A stretch of 32,553 nucleotides of DNA, taken from positions 1-32,553 of the forward strand of contig DUBU01000012.1 of assembly GCA_012960155.1 (NCBI GenBank), written 5' to 3'. This document shows positions 17,101 through 24,959 of this stretch, piece after piece (within the stretch, counting starts at the first letter, position 1; every line of letters starts with the position of its first letter). Position numbers and translations under genes: made by a program. This stretch comes from Micavibrio sp. GTDB lineage: Bacteria; Pseudomonadota; Alphaproteobacteria; Micavibrionales; Micavibrionaceae. The notes below the pieces were generated by a model, which saw only the letters and a program-made list of their open reading frames with translations, was not told where the DNA came from and made no database searches.

Positions 17101-19447
17101 TGACTGTGGTACGGATGTCTTTAACTACACACTGACAGATGCTGATGGCGATACAAGCACGGCGGCTCTGACACTTGAGTGTCTTGAAGATGATACGCCG
17201 ATTATCACGAGCATCGAGCACAAATCTGTTGATGAGACGAATATGGGTCCAACAACAGCTGTTAGCGGTACTGTTACGGCAGACTTCGGTTCTGATGCGC
17301 CTGGCGACTTCACAGCGTCCGGTTCAGTCACACAGCCTTCAGGTCTGACAAGCAATGGCGAAGCGGTTACAATCAGTCTGGTTGGTAACACTTACACAGG
17401 TTCGACAACAGCCGGTGACGTGTTCACAATGGAAATCAAGGCTGATGGCAGCTATACATTCACATTGCTGGATACGATTGATCACCCTGATACAGCGGAC
17501 CACAATGATGTTCTGTCATTCCAGTTCGGTGTTCGTGCCAATGACTCTGATGACGACTATGTTGATGGTATGGTTACAATCAACGTGTTTGACGATGGTC
17601 TTACAGCGAACACAGATTGCAATGTCTTTGATGTTGTTTCTGTCGAGCAAGACTACAACGTTGCGCTGATGCTGGATGTATCCGGTTCTATGGGCGGTGC
17701 GAAGCTGGATCTGCTGAAAGCTGCTGTTAAGAACCTGCTGGCTGATTACAATGCTTATCAGTGCGGCGAGATCAAAGTGTTTATCTCTCCATTCTCAACA
17801 GATACGCAGAGTGGCTACACATTCACAGTGACGAATGATGCTGAATACCAGCAAGCTCTGAACATGATTAACGGTATGAGTGCCAATGGCTTCACAAACT
17901 ACGAAGCGCCTTTGGAATCTGCTATTAACTGGCTGCAAAGCGGTTCACCGATTACAGGTGCCGAGACATACAGCTACTTCATCAGTGATGGTGAGCCAAA
18001 CCGTTACCTGAATGACAGCGGTGTTGTAACGTCAGGTAGCCGTAGCGATGTACTGAAACAAATCCAGGGTATTACAGACTCTACGGACGAGATCGGCACA
18101 CTGAAATCTCTGAGCACAGAAGTGATCGGTGTTGGTATCGGTGTTAACTCTACGACATTGGCTGTTCTGGACCTGATCGACTCAGACGGTAATGCTCTGG
18201 ATGTTAAAGATGCTAGCGATCTGGATGCGGCGCTGAAGAGCACAGGCTTCTTCGGTACGGCATACGGTAACGTGATCACAGGTGAAAATGGCGGCTTCGG
18301 TGCCAAAGATGACCTGAGCAACGATCTGGACAACGCGGTTGTTAAAGTATCATTCGGCGGTGTTGAATATGATGTTGATCCTGCTACAGGCGTCAGCGTA
18401 AACGGTGACTTCGGTACTCTGCAAATTAACGCAGACGGTAGCTACTCTTATAAGCTGAATGCATCTGCGGTTTCCGGTGGTACTGTTGAAACTTACTCTC
18501 TGTCTCCGGAAGCATCTGATGTTTCAGGTATCCAAGAGAGCCTGAGCAAAGACGGTATTACAGTGTCTGTTGCCAATGCCGGTGATTTTGATCTGACATG
18601 GGTTAATACAGCCGACGGTAGCGGTTTGGGTATTGATAACCTCAACACAGGTGACGGTGCGAAAGTTTGGCCAAGCGGTGAAACATTCAATATCGACTTC
18701 ATCAAAGATGCACAAACAGTCAGCATTACTATCGCTGAGCTAGGCAACAACAATGATGATGGTCTGCATGGCGCGGATTACATTCTGACGCTGGCTGATG
18801 GCACGACAGTGACTGGCGAGCAGCAGTTTGTTCCAAGCGAGATTGTTGACGGTCACTTCACATTCACACTGGATGCGGCTGATTACGGTCAGAAGATTGC
18901 AAGCATTGAGCTGAACTCAACGAATGCAGGCCTATACAAAGGCGCGTCATTCCTGCTGAACAATGTTGAAATGACAAAAGAGCCAGCCACAGTTGATTGT
19001 CCTCAGGATGTGTTTGAATACACATTAAGAGACGGCGATGGCGATACAAGCACAGCTTACCTGAAGCTGCAGGGCACGTTTGCTCCTGTAATCGAAGGTA
19101 CGACAGGTGATGACGTTCTGTTCGATACAGCAGGCTCTGACATCTTATTCGGTGATAACGGTGCTGATACTTTTGTCTTTGAAAATCTGGGTGCACAAGA
19201 CACAATCCTGGACTTCAACACAGCAGAAGGCGACCAGCTGGATCTGTCTGCTCTGATCACTGATTACGATCCATTGCAAGACAGCATCAACGACTTCTTG
19301 TTTGCGACTGAAAGCAACGGCAGCACAACCATTTCTGTTGATGTCAGCGGTTCAGGTAACGCAGCAGACGCTATTGCGGCTGTAAATCTGGAAGGTGTTA
19401 CAGGTCTTTCAATTGATGATCTGAACAGCGGCAACCTGATTGCATAA
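11189..19447 (+). CDS. Giant type I-secreted repeat adhesin with von Willebrand A domain
   Basis: 2752 aa. Order: two similar N-terminal modules (GGSLTINNF at 51-59, GGQLVLRNF at 139-147); PAAG at 217-220 and a GGGNRGGFGF linker; a divergent repeat (about 283-519); four 249-aa repeats (520-1511); a DUF5801-like domain opening VNIDETDLSPTTSVSG; a VCBS-like domain; a DUF4114-like domain (about 1760-1965, ending FEDLPKLGDKDYNDVYF); a second DUF5801-like domain (about 2000-2140); a von Willebrand A domain with DVSGS at 2163-2167; a second VCBS-like domain; one weak RTX turn and the secretion C-terminus. This architecture is that of LapA-like surface adhesins. The protein is acidic and cysteine-poor apart from CGCDCG near 1970 and a few others. 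Its exporter genes follow directly. The N-terminal modules plus PAAG may hold the protein in the outer membrane until cleaved by a LapG-like protease, which is inference; no lapD or lapG is in the window. Confidence 0.93.
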   Translation: MASQAFVVDTGENNSVSLPQGEATELSFNTSEVAGMKLSDSGELTISFRDGGSLTINNFRELAESDVQIALEDGDTINSKALFDTLAADLAPVKLDLPEAGETVAYNVEAGRKYEININEPVAEVAQQDDALLVTFNDGGQLVLRNFQDAMAADDQTEVSVDGEFMTLREFADGLQLAELIDGTMEQEVEVVQSEADVRTGDDQLAQLAQELSDIEPAAGEGAGGGNRGGFGFQSQVRSAPLNAPDAIGPIGPTALQFDLPEFEDRLFYVEEPGPTPPGAPGVEFADQVVYEDGSVLIDVFAQSNTTDPSVTMTVTISGIPSTWGVDPNGGTYNAATGTWTGNVTGSTFAGGPILSPPADSDADLPNLVVSATNTDSSTGLSSTSSGTLDVTTDAVADTPDIAATDSVANEDTPADLNITTAVTDTDGSEEITSVVISNVPAGFALSAGTETTPGTWVLTQAELAGLQITAPADYFGTITLDVTTTAEEVNKSDTDFDFTNDTATNSTQFDVTWQPVIDPPSIEVNGGVDEVQVKEDGTVDVTLEAALNPADSADAFITVAVTGFDPAWGTVTAPVGTFNAAGTEWTITMPAGTDLSTVFTFTPAAESDIDLTGLSATVVATEPATGTTASASDDFYITVDAVADDPSITANGDTDVEGSVLDVDVQGMLGTDTDGSEQITGYQISGVPAEVTFSAGTDLGGGVWSFTPAEIAGLQATHADGDFDGSINLTATVFTTENPVSDGEFDTTDNNNQASDGLTLTWTPEIEPPTIKVNGGVPDVQVKEDGTVDVTLEVDLDADAEPAEYLTVEITGFDPAWGTVTAPIGTFSPDGTTWTVTMPAGTDLSTVFTFTPVAESDIDLTNLQITATATDPVEGISADATDSFNVIVDAVADAPSIDANGDTDVEGSILDVDVQGMLGTDTDGSEQITGYEISGVPAEVTFSAGTDLGGGVWSFTPAEIAGLQATHADGDFDGSINLTATVFTTENPVSDGEFDTTDNNNQASDGLTLTWTPDIDPPTIKVNGGVPDVQVKEDGTVDVTLEVNLDADAEPAEYLTVEITGFDPAWGTVTAPIGTFSPDGTTWTVTMPAGTDLSTVFTFTPVAESDIDLTNLQITATAIDPVEGLSADATDSFNVIVDAVADDPSIDANGDTDVEGATLDVDIQGMLGSDTDGSEQITGYQISGVPAGVTFSAGTNTGGGVWSFTPAEIVGLTATHSNSNFNGSINLTATVFTTENPVSDGEFDTTDNNNSASDSFKLKWTPEIDPPSIKVNGGVPDVQVKEDGSVDVRVEVDLAPSADTDEFLTVEITGFDPAWGVVTNGEGTFSPDGTTWTITLPAGADLDTVFSFSPAAESDIDLTGLVVTATATDPSAGLSADATDSFDVIVDAVADDPSLNATGGSKEEGNPIDITLNGSLGSDTDGSEMITGYQISGVPAGFTFNQGTNQGGGVWSFTVAEATGLQIISTDPTYAGSLNLTATVFTTENPVSDGEFDYTDNNNQASDKLKVTWEDDDQPQVKNDEVNIDETDLSPTTSVSGKITANFGDDAPGSFAANGGFFSGVALTSNGAAVNVTLAGNTYTGATAGGETIFTLVVQSNGDYTFTLSGTLDHPDTADHNDEFALEFGVNATDSDSDIGAGTITVNVFDDGLEANDDFNTVDENIGFTTGNVVTGENGGAGAADDLSNDQPNSVTKVEFDGVEYDVPATGTVSVDGQFGTLEISADGSYTYTLFSAAGGSADIVQHTFAGNPGVFPDMNEREALDPSEQQAVGITQGDLNVIEGSEITMTYIGEGAGYNNTLGAFTVAADGTILTGSVLMPNVTGTASGTEFGYTAGAGAASAGFFIIADGADINGNYAGIDFSTGSVEFIYGYGTGSERAAKISDSGSDITLVYNDGAGNETVLNGPVYYSTTDTNGGLNPDGKVHVVSDLANEADNTVLRIGFEDLPKLGDKDYNDVYFDVSITSPEDCGCDCGTDVFNYTLTDADGDTSTAALTLECLEDDTPIITSIEHKSVDETNMGPTTAVSGTVTADFGSDAPGDFTASGSVTQPSGLTSNGEAVTISLVGNTYTGSTTAGDVFTMEIKADGSYTFTLLDTIDHPDTADHNDVLSFQFGVRANDSDDDYVDGMVTINVFDDGLTANTDCNVFDVVSVEQDYNVALMLDVSGSMGGAKLDLLKAAVKNLLADYNAYQCGEIKVFISPFSTDTQSGYTFTVTNDAEYQQALNMINGMSANGFTNYEAPLESAINWLQSGSPITGAETYSYFISDGEPNRYLNDSGVVTSGSRSDVLKQIQGITDSTDEIGTLKSLSTEVIGVGIGVNSTTLAVLDLIDSDGNALDVKDASDLDAALKSTGFFGTAYGNVITGENGGFGAKDDLSNDLDNAVVKVSFGGVEYDVDPATGVSVNGDFGTLQINADGSYSYKLNASAVSGGTVETYSLSPEASDVSGIQESLSKDGITVSVANAGDFDLTWVNTADGSGLGIDNLNTGDGAKVWPSGETFNIDFIKDAQTVSITIAELGNNNDDGLHGADYILTLADGTTVTGEQQFVPSEIVDGHFTFTLDAADYGQKIASIELNSTNAGLYKGASFLLNNVEMTKEPATVDCPQDVFEYTLRDGDGDTSTAYLKLQGTFAPVIEGTTGDDVLFDTAGSDILFGDNGADTFVFENLGAQDTILDFNTAEGDQLDLSALITDYDPLQDSINDFLFATESNGSTTISVDVSGSGNAADAIAAVNLEGVTGLSIDDLNSGNLIA
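12746..15720 (+). repeat. Four tandem 747-bp coding repeats in the adhesin
   Basis: Units start at 12746, 13493, 14240 and 14987, an exact 747-bp (249-codon) period; the fourth is slightly shorter. Each unit encodes two Ig-like halves, the first starting PPxIxVNGGV and ending VDAVAD, the second ending LTWTPEI or similar. Units 2 and 3 are almost identical even at DNA level; units 1 and 4 have diverged. An older, degenerate copy lies upstream (about 12035-12745). Recent duplication or homogenisation by recombination is likely, and copy number may vary between strains. Confidence 0.9.
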
Positions 19448-19498
19448 TACGGTTTCACTAGCTCTCCAAATTCCTAACGGGAGTGACTAGATGATTGT

Positions 19499-19529
19499 CA
19501 GGCGGGTCTTCGGATCCGCCTGATTTTTT
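19499..19529 (+). terminator. Rho-independent terminator after the giant adhesin
   Basis: A 10-bp stem (CAGGCGGGTC / GATCCGCCTG, one wobble) closed by a TTCG tetraloop and followed by ATTTTTT. It begins about 50 bp after the stop and separates the abundant substrate mRNA from the exporter genes. Confidence 0.92.
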
Positions 19530-19669
19530 ATATAAGTAGTTTTAAATACAGACCCGATATAATTGTTTTTATTTATGAAATTACTTGCATCCGTAGGCGA
19601 AAAAAGCCATAACATAACACTGAGAAAAGCTTTTTATAAAAACAAAAAATTCTTGCAAGGAACGAGATT

Positions 19670-21109
19670 ATGAAGCGCATGACTATTCGTAAACTGGCAC
19701 TCGGAGCTTCGCTGGCGGTATTGGTTTCAGCGACACACACACAAGCGCAGGATGCAGAGCCATTATTGCTCGATTCAAGACCTGCTGCGGTGATGAACGA
19801 CATGCCATTGGGTATCGAAGACACAACACCAACACAAAATATCGGTCAGGCTTTGAGCCTGCGTGACGCTGTTGCTATTGGTATTAACACAAATCCGGAA
19901 AACGGCGTTGTTCAAACAAACCGCCGTGCGACTGACGAAGAGCTGCGCCAAGCTAAAGCTCTTTACCTGCCATCTTTGGATTTCCGCGGTGACACTGGTT
20001 ACGAACATAGTGATGATCCTGCGACACGTGCCGGTGCCGGCGATGACACAGAACAGCTGTGGCGTTATGAAGCCGGTCTTACTCTCACACAGCTGCTGTG
20101 GGACGGCATGGAAACAAAATACGAAAATCTGCGCCAGACAAAGCGCGTTCTGTCAGCCTCACACCGTGTGCGTGAAGCTAACGAACTGGTTGGTCTGGCG
20201 ATTGTTGAAGCCTATCTGGACGTGATGCGTCAGCGCGAATTGCTGAAAATTGCCCGTCAGAACGTGGCACAGCACATCTCAATTCTGGAGCAAATTGACG
20301 ATAGCGCGACTGCGGGCCGTTCAACAAACGCTGACCTTGAGCAAGCGCGTGCCCGTTTGGCATCTGCGCGTGCGAACGAAGCGTCTGTGCGTCAGGCTCT
20401 ACGTTTTGCCGAAGCTAGCTACATTGAAGAAGTTGGTGATCCTGCCGGTGATCTGATTATGCCATTGGTTCCTGTTGACGCCTTGTCATCAGATATCGAG
20501 CGTGAAGTTAAGCTTGCATTGGCTCAGAGCCCGACTCTGGACATTTTCGAAGCTGATATCGAAGTGGCAAATGCCGAATATGAAGGCACGAAAAGCGTGT
20601 TCCACCCTCAGGTTGATCTGCAGCTCAATGCTCGTACAGGTCACAATTTGAATGGTGTTCGTGGCCGTGACACAAGCGCATCTGCGTTGGTTGTTATGGA
20701 CTGGAACCTTTACCGCGGTGGTGGTGATACTGCTCGTGTTCGTGAGCATATCAGCCGTGAAGCACAAGCTAAAGAGGCCCGTGCTGAAGCTGCGCGTGCG
20801 CTGGAAAACAACGTACGTCAGACATGGGCGCAGATGGTTGCTGCCGGTGAACAGGCTCGTGAATTCTCAGCACAGGCTGATGCCAACACAGAAGTTGTTA
20901 AGGCATATATGGACCAGTTTGACCTGAACCGTCGTACATTGCTGGACGTTCTGGACTCACAAAACGAATTGTTCGTTTCACGCTCAAACGCTGTGAACTC
21001 TGAGTTTCTGGAAATGTTTGCTGTATATAGCTTGATTGCGCTGAAAGGCGAATTGCTGCCAACTCTCGGTGTGGCCTATCAACGTGAGTCAGATCCTGCT
21101 AAGATGTAA
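19670..21109 (+). CDS. TolC-family outer membrane protein of the type I secretion system
   Basis: 479 aa with a signal peptide (KLALGASLAVLVSATHTQAQ, cleaved around residue 26) and the TolC/outer membrane efflux pattern: two related halves rich in long helices, the first opening LSLRDAVAIGINTNPENG and the second around VKLALAQSPTLDIFEADIEVA, each with a beta-strand-forming region (LWRYEAGLTLTQLLWDG; SALVVMDWNLYRGG). It forms the trimeric outer membrane channel through which the ABC transporter and HlyD adaptor move substrates. A short proline-poor segment of about 35 residues precedes the first half. AAGGA at 19657-19661 precedes the ATG. The gene is the first of three exporter genes (LapE-like position), and the giant adhesin directly upstream is the likely main substrate. 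Confidence 0.92.
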   Translation: MKRMTIRKLALGASLAVLVSATHTQAQDAEPLLLDSRPAAVMNDMPLGIEDTTPTQNIGQALSLRDAVAIGINTNPENGVVQTNRRATDEELRQAKALYLPSLDFRGDTGYEHSDDPATRAGAGDDTEQLWRYEAGLTLTQLLWDGMETKYENLRQTKRVLSASHRVREANELVGLAIVEAYLDVMRQRELLKIARQNVAQHISILEQIDDSATAGRSTNADLEQARARLASARANEASVRQALRFAEASYIEEVGDPAGDLIMPLVPVDALSSDIEREVKLALAQSPTLDIFEADIEVANAEYEGTKSVFHPQVDLQLNARTGHNLNGVRGRDTSASALVVMDWNLYRGGGDTARVREHISREAQAKEARAEAARALENNVRQTWAQMVAAGEQAREFSAQADANTEVVKAYMDQFDLNRRTLLDVLDSQNELFVSRSNAVNSEFLEMFAVYSLIALKGELLPTLGVAYQRESDPAKM

Positions 21110-21177
21110 AAAGTTCTTAACTTTTCTTTCCTATACTAGGTTTCTTATATAGGAAAAACATCAACAGGATCAGTCAG

Positions 21178-23517
21178 TTGGCAAAGTCTACCAAAGAGCC
21201 TAAGGATCAGGCAAAGAAGACTCCTTCATCAAATGAAGATACTCCTCAAACTGCAGAAGTTAGCGCTTCTGCAGAGCAGATACCGTCTGATCATGTTCCC
21301 GATAAGTGGCCGTTAGAGGCTGACCGTTTAGCATTGCACAGCCCACTGGCCGAGTGTTTGCGCCTTGTTGCAGGGCATTATGGTCGCCGTACCAGTTTTT
21401 CTTCTCTTACAGCCGGTTTGCCGATCCCGAAAGAAGGGATGAGCCCTGAGATTTTCATGCGTGCTGCCGAGCGCGCAGATATGAATGCCAAGCTGGTGGA
21501 ACGTCCGTTAGAGGCCTTGGCCGTTGCGCCGACTTTGCCTTGTATTCTGGTGCTGAAAAACAAACAGGCCTGTATTTTATGGGATATTGAATATCCTGAT
21601 AAAACACCACCATTGCAGGAGCCTGGTCAAGAAGCACAAATTCATCCTGAAACGCGCTTTTTGGTGCAATTCCCCGAGACGGAAGAAGAAAAGCAGATTA
21701 TGGGGTTGGAGCAGCTTAAGGCGCTCTATACCGATTATGCATTCTTTGTACGTCCTGTGGCGCGTTCTGATGATCGTGCAGGCCCTTCGGAAATTAACAC
21801 GGCCCGTGACTGGTTCTGGGGCGTTCTGAAAAAGAATAAGCGCATTTATCAGGAAGTTGTTCTGGCCGCGGTTATGATCAATATATTTGCGCTGGCAAGT
21901 CCGCTGTTTATTATGAATGTGTATGACCGCGTAGTGCCGAATGCGGCGTTTGATACGCTGTGGGTGCTGGCTGCGGGTGTGCTTATTGTCTATGTCTTTG
22001 ATTTTATATTGAAAAATCTGCGCGCTCACTTTTTGGATATTGCGGGTCGTAAGGCTGATATCAAGATTTCGGCGCAGTTATTCGAGCAGATTATGGGGAT
22101 GACGATGGCATCGCGTCCAGCCAGTGCAGGCGTTTTGGCCAGTAATATGCGCGAATTTGAAGGACTGCGCGACTTCTTTACCTCGGCCACGATGGTCACA
22201 ATGATTGATCTTCCGTTTGTTCTGATGTTCATACTGATGATTATGGTCATTGGTGGCTGGCTGGCGGTCGTGCCGGCGGTGGCTGTGCCGCTTGTCTTGG
22301 TGATGGGCTGGATATTGCAAAAGCCGATGCGCAAGATCATTCGTCAGTCGATGAATGAAAGCGCGCTGAAAAATGCGCTGCTGTTTGAAACGATTAGCGG
22401 TCTTGAAACGATCAAGATGCAGGCCAGTGAAGGTCATATCCAGCGCCGCTGGGAAGAGCTGACTGTTAAGGCCTCTAGTACAGCTGTTAAGTCACGTCGC
22501 ATCTCTGCTTTTGCCCTTAACTATGCAATGTTTATACAGCTAGTGACCAATGTGGCATTGGTGATTACAGGTGTATACCTGATTACTGAAGGCATGATTT
22601 CCATGGGCGCGTTGATTGCCTGTGTGATTTTGTCAGGCCGTGCTATGGCGCCGTTAGCGCAGGTGGCCGGACTTTTGATCCGTTACCATCAATCACGTGA
22701 AGCGTTGGAACAGCTGGATGCCTTGATGAAAAAGGATGTCGAGCGCCCTGCGGGTAAGCATTTTATTTCCAAGGCCGATATGAAAGGCCGTGTTGAGTTT
22801 AAGGAAGTATTGTTTAAGTACCCTTCACAATCCGTACCAGCCCTTAAGGGTGTCAGCTTTGTGATTGAGCCGGGAGAGCGCGTGGGCGTGATTGGCGCTG
22901 TGGGTTCGGGTAAGACAACGATTGAGCGTTTGCTGCTGAACCTATATCAGCCTGAGAGCGGAAGCGTACAGATTGATGGCACAGACGTACGCCAGATTGA
23001 TCCGGGCGATTTGCGCCGCTCTATTGGCGCGGTACAGCAGGACCCGCAGCTATTCTACGGCTCTGTGCGTGAGAACATTACTATGGGGCATGAAACTGCG
23101 CCTGAACGGGCTGTATTGCGCGCTGCTGAAATGGCGGGCGTGATGGAATTCCTGAAAGAGACACAGCATGGTCTGGACACACCTGTCGGTGAGCGCGGTG
23201 AAGCGTTATCGGGTGGTCAGCGTCAGTCTGTCGCGATTGCACGGGCGCTACTGTACGATCCGCCGATTATGATTTTGGATGAGCCGACCGCGTCTATGGA
23301 CCCTGCGTCTGAAAACAGACTGAAGAAGCGTCTGCACACGTTGTGTGAGGGTAAGACGACAATCCTGATTACGCATAAAGGTGCGATGCTGGGATTGGTT
23401 GATAAGCTTATCCTTGTTGATCGCGGCCGTATTGTGGCATTTGGACCTAAAGACGAAGTGATTTCTAAATTGCAGGCACGCCAATACGGCACGCAGGCAG
23501 AAAATACGGAAGTTTAA
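21178..23517 (+). CDS. Type I secretion ABC transporter, LapB type
   Basis: 779 aa. A hydrophilic leader (about 1-45) precedes a C39-like domain (about 55-180) without the DCG catalytic cysteine motif, so it should bind rather than cleave substrate. Five to six membrane segments follow (about 228-490, for example FALASPLFIMNVYDRV). The ATPase domain has Walker A GAVGSGKT (573-580), signature LSGGQ (677-681), Walker B MILDEP (D701, E702) and a switch histidine in LITHKG. This is the inner-membrane motor of a LapB/HlyB-type exporter for RTX adhesins. The start is TTG with AGGA eight bases before it; there is no ATG near the expected N-terminus. It lies 68 bp after the TolC-like gene and 2 bp before the HlyD gene, forming one operon. 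Confidence 0.94.
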   Translation: MAKSTKEPKDQAKKTPSSNEDTPQTAEVSASAEQIPSDHVPDKWPLEADRLALHSPLAECLRLVAGHYGRRTSFSSLTAGLPIPKEGMSPEIFMRAAERADMNAKLVERPLEALAVAPTLPCILVLKNKQACILWDIEYPDKTPPLQEPGQEAQIHPETRFLVQFPETEEEKQIMGLEQLKALYTDYAFFVRPVARSDDRAGPSEINTARDWFWGVLKKNKRIYQEVVLAAVMINIFALASPLFIMNVYDRVVPNAAFDTLWVLAAGVLIVYVFDFILKNLRAHFLDIAGRKADIKISAQLFEQIMGMTMASRPASAGVLASNMREFEGLRDFFTSATMVTMIDLPFVLMFILMIMVIGGWLAVVPAVAVPLVLVMGWILQKPMRKIIRQSMNESALKNALLFETISGLETIKMQASEGHIQRRWEELTVKASSTAVKSRRISAFALNYAMFIQLVTNVALVITGVYLITEGMISMGALIACVILSGRAMAPLAQVAGLLIRYHQSREALEQLDALMKKDVERPAGKHFISKADMKGRVEFKEVLFKYPSQSVPALKGVSFVIEPGERVGVIGAVGSGKTTIERLLLNLYQPESGSVQIDGTDVRQIDPGDLRRSIGAVQQDPQLFYGSVRENITMGHETAPERAVLRAAEMAGVMEFLKETQHGLDTPVGERGEALSGGQRQSVAIARALLYDPPIMILDEPTASMDPASENRLKKRLHTLCEGKTTILITHKGAMLGLVDKLILVDRGRIVAFGPKDEVISKLQARQYGTQAENTEV

Positions 23518-23519
23518 TC

Positions 23520-24956
23520 ATGAGCGCAGCTGAGAACAAAAAAGCGCAAGGCGCACAAGGCAAAGAGGCACAGGTAAAAGAGGATCAGAGCATCAATGAT
23601 GCCGCTGGCTGGGCCAAAGTGCGTGGCGACTGGGCGAAAGAGAAGCTGGCGGTGGCCGAAGCGAAAGCGGATCGTTTCTTTAATACGGATGATGATTTGC
23701 CGTTATCGCAGCATTTGATTTTGATGTTTATTGCGGCGTTTTTCGTGATTTTCGTGATTTGGGCGAATTTTGCGGCGCTGGATGAGGTAACGCGCGGTGA
23801 TGGCAAGGTTATACCATCGACTGAAATTCAGAAGCTCCAGAGCCTTGAAGGCGGCATTGTCGAAGAGTTTTTAGTGCGTGAGGGTGACGAGGTGAAGGCG
23901 GGGCAGGTTCTGATGCGTCTGCGCGACGTTCAGGCGTCTTCCGATTTGGGGTCTAACCGTGCACGTTACTTGGGTTTGCTTGCAAAAACACAGCGTTTGA
24001 AAGCGGAAGCCGAGGGTCTGCCGACACCGAACTTTACCGAAGAAGTGATGAAAGAAGTGCCGCAGAGCGTGCAGGAAGAGCTCGAGTCTTTCCGTGCTAA
24101 TGTACAGAATCTTTCCAGTCAGACGCAGGTCTTACAGCAGCAGCTGAACCAGCGTGAGCAGGAGGTTACGGGGTTACGTACGCGTGTATCTGATTTGCGT
24201 GAGGTTCTGCGTTTATCGAATGAAGAACGTGATATGATCGCACCCTTGGTTGAACGCGGATCAGCGCCTAAGGTCGAGCTGCTGCAGTTAGAGCGTGGTA
24301 TCAAAGAGCGCCAGACAGAATTGAATACCGTGATGGCTTCGTTAACGCAGGCGCAGTCTGCCGTGGATGAGGCGCAGGCGCGTATTGCAGAGCTGACTGA
24401 TGCGGCTAAAGCGCAGGCACAAACCGAGCTTGCCGCCACAACGATTGAGATGAGCTCTATTGGTGAAACTCTGTCGGGTCTAGAAGATCGTAAGGTACGT
24501 ACAGAGATTAAAGCGCCAGTTGACGGTACTATAAAGGATATCTTGGTGAATACGGTTGGCGGTGTTGTGCAGCCTGGTGCTGATTTAATCGAGATCGTTC
24601 CTAAGGATGACCAGCTGATTATTGAAGCGCGTGTACGTCCTTCGGATATTGCGTTCTTGCACCCTAATCAACCTGCTGTGGTGAAGATTACGGCTTATGA
24701 TTTCTCGATTTATGGCGGCTTGAAAGGTGAAGTAATTGATATTTCTGCCGATACGCTGACCAATGAAGAAGGTGAGACTTTCTACCGCGTCCGCGTACGC
24801 ACAAATGAAACCAGCCTTACACGCAAGGATGAAGTTCTAAACATCATTCCGGGTATGGTGGCGTCCGTTGATATTCTGACAGGCGAGAAAACTGTTATGC
24901 AGTATATTCTGAAGCCGCTTGTTAAGACCTTGGATAATGCGATGAATGAACGGTAA
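23520..24956 (+). CDS. Type I secretion periplasmic adaptor, HlyD family
   Basis: 478 aa. It has a charged cytoplasmic N-terminus (about 1-60), one membrane segment (about 63-83, LILMFIAAFFVIFVIWANF), the lipoyl half-motif GDGKVIPSTEIQKLQSLEGG, a long coiled coil (about 160-310), the second lipoyl half (RTEIKAPVDGTIKDIL) and a beta-barrel region ending VPGMV-like IIPGMVASVDILTGEKTV and LKPLVKTLDNAMNER, all characteristic of HlyD/LapC adaptors. It links the ABC transporter to the TolC-like channel. The ATG follows the transporter's stop after 2 bp, so translation is coupled. The stop is 3 bp from a convergent gene, with no terminator seen. Confidence 0.95.
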   Translation: MSAAENKKAQGAQGKEAQVKEDQSINDAAGWAKVRGDWAKEKLAVAEAKADRFFNTDDDLPLSQHLILMFIAAFFVIFVIWANFAALDEVTRGDGKVIPSTEIQKLQSLEGGIVEEFLVREGDEVKAGQVLMRLRDVQASSDLGSNRARYLGLLAKTQRLKAEAEGLPTPNFTEEVMKEVPQSVQEELESFRANVQNLSSQTQVLQQQLNQREQEVTGLRTRVSDLREVLRLSNEERDMIAPLVERGSAPKVELLQLERGIKERQTELNTVMASLTQAQSAVDEAQARIAELTDAAKAQAQTELAATTIEMSSIGETLSGLEDRKVRTEIKAPVDGTIKDILVNTVGGVVQPGADLIEIVPKDDQLIIEARVRPSDIAFLHPNQPAVVKITAYDFSIYGGLKGEVIDISADTLTNEEGETFYRVRVRTNETSLTRKDEVLNIIPGMVASVDILTGEKTVMQYILKPLVKTLDNAMNER

Positions 24957-24959
24957 GCG

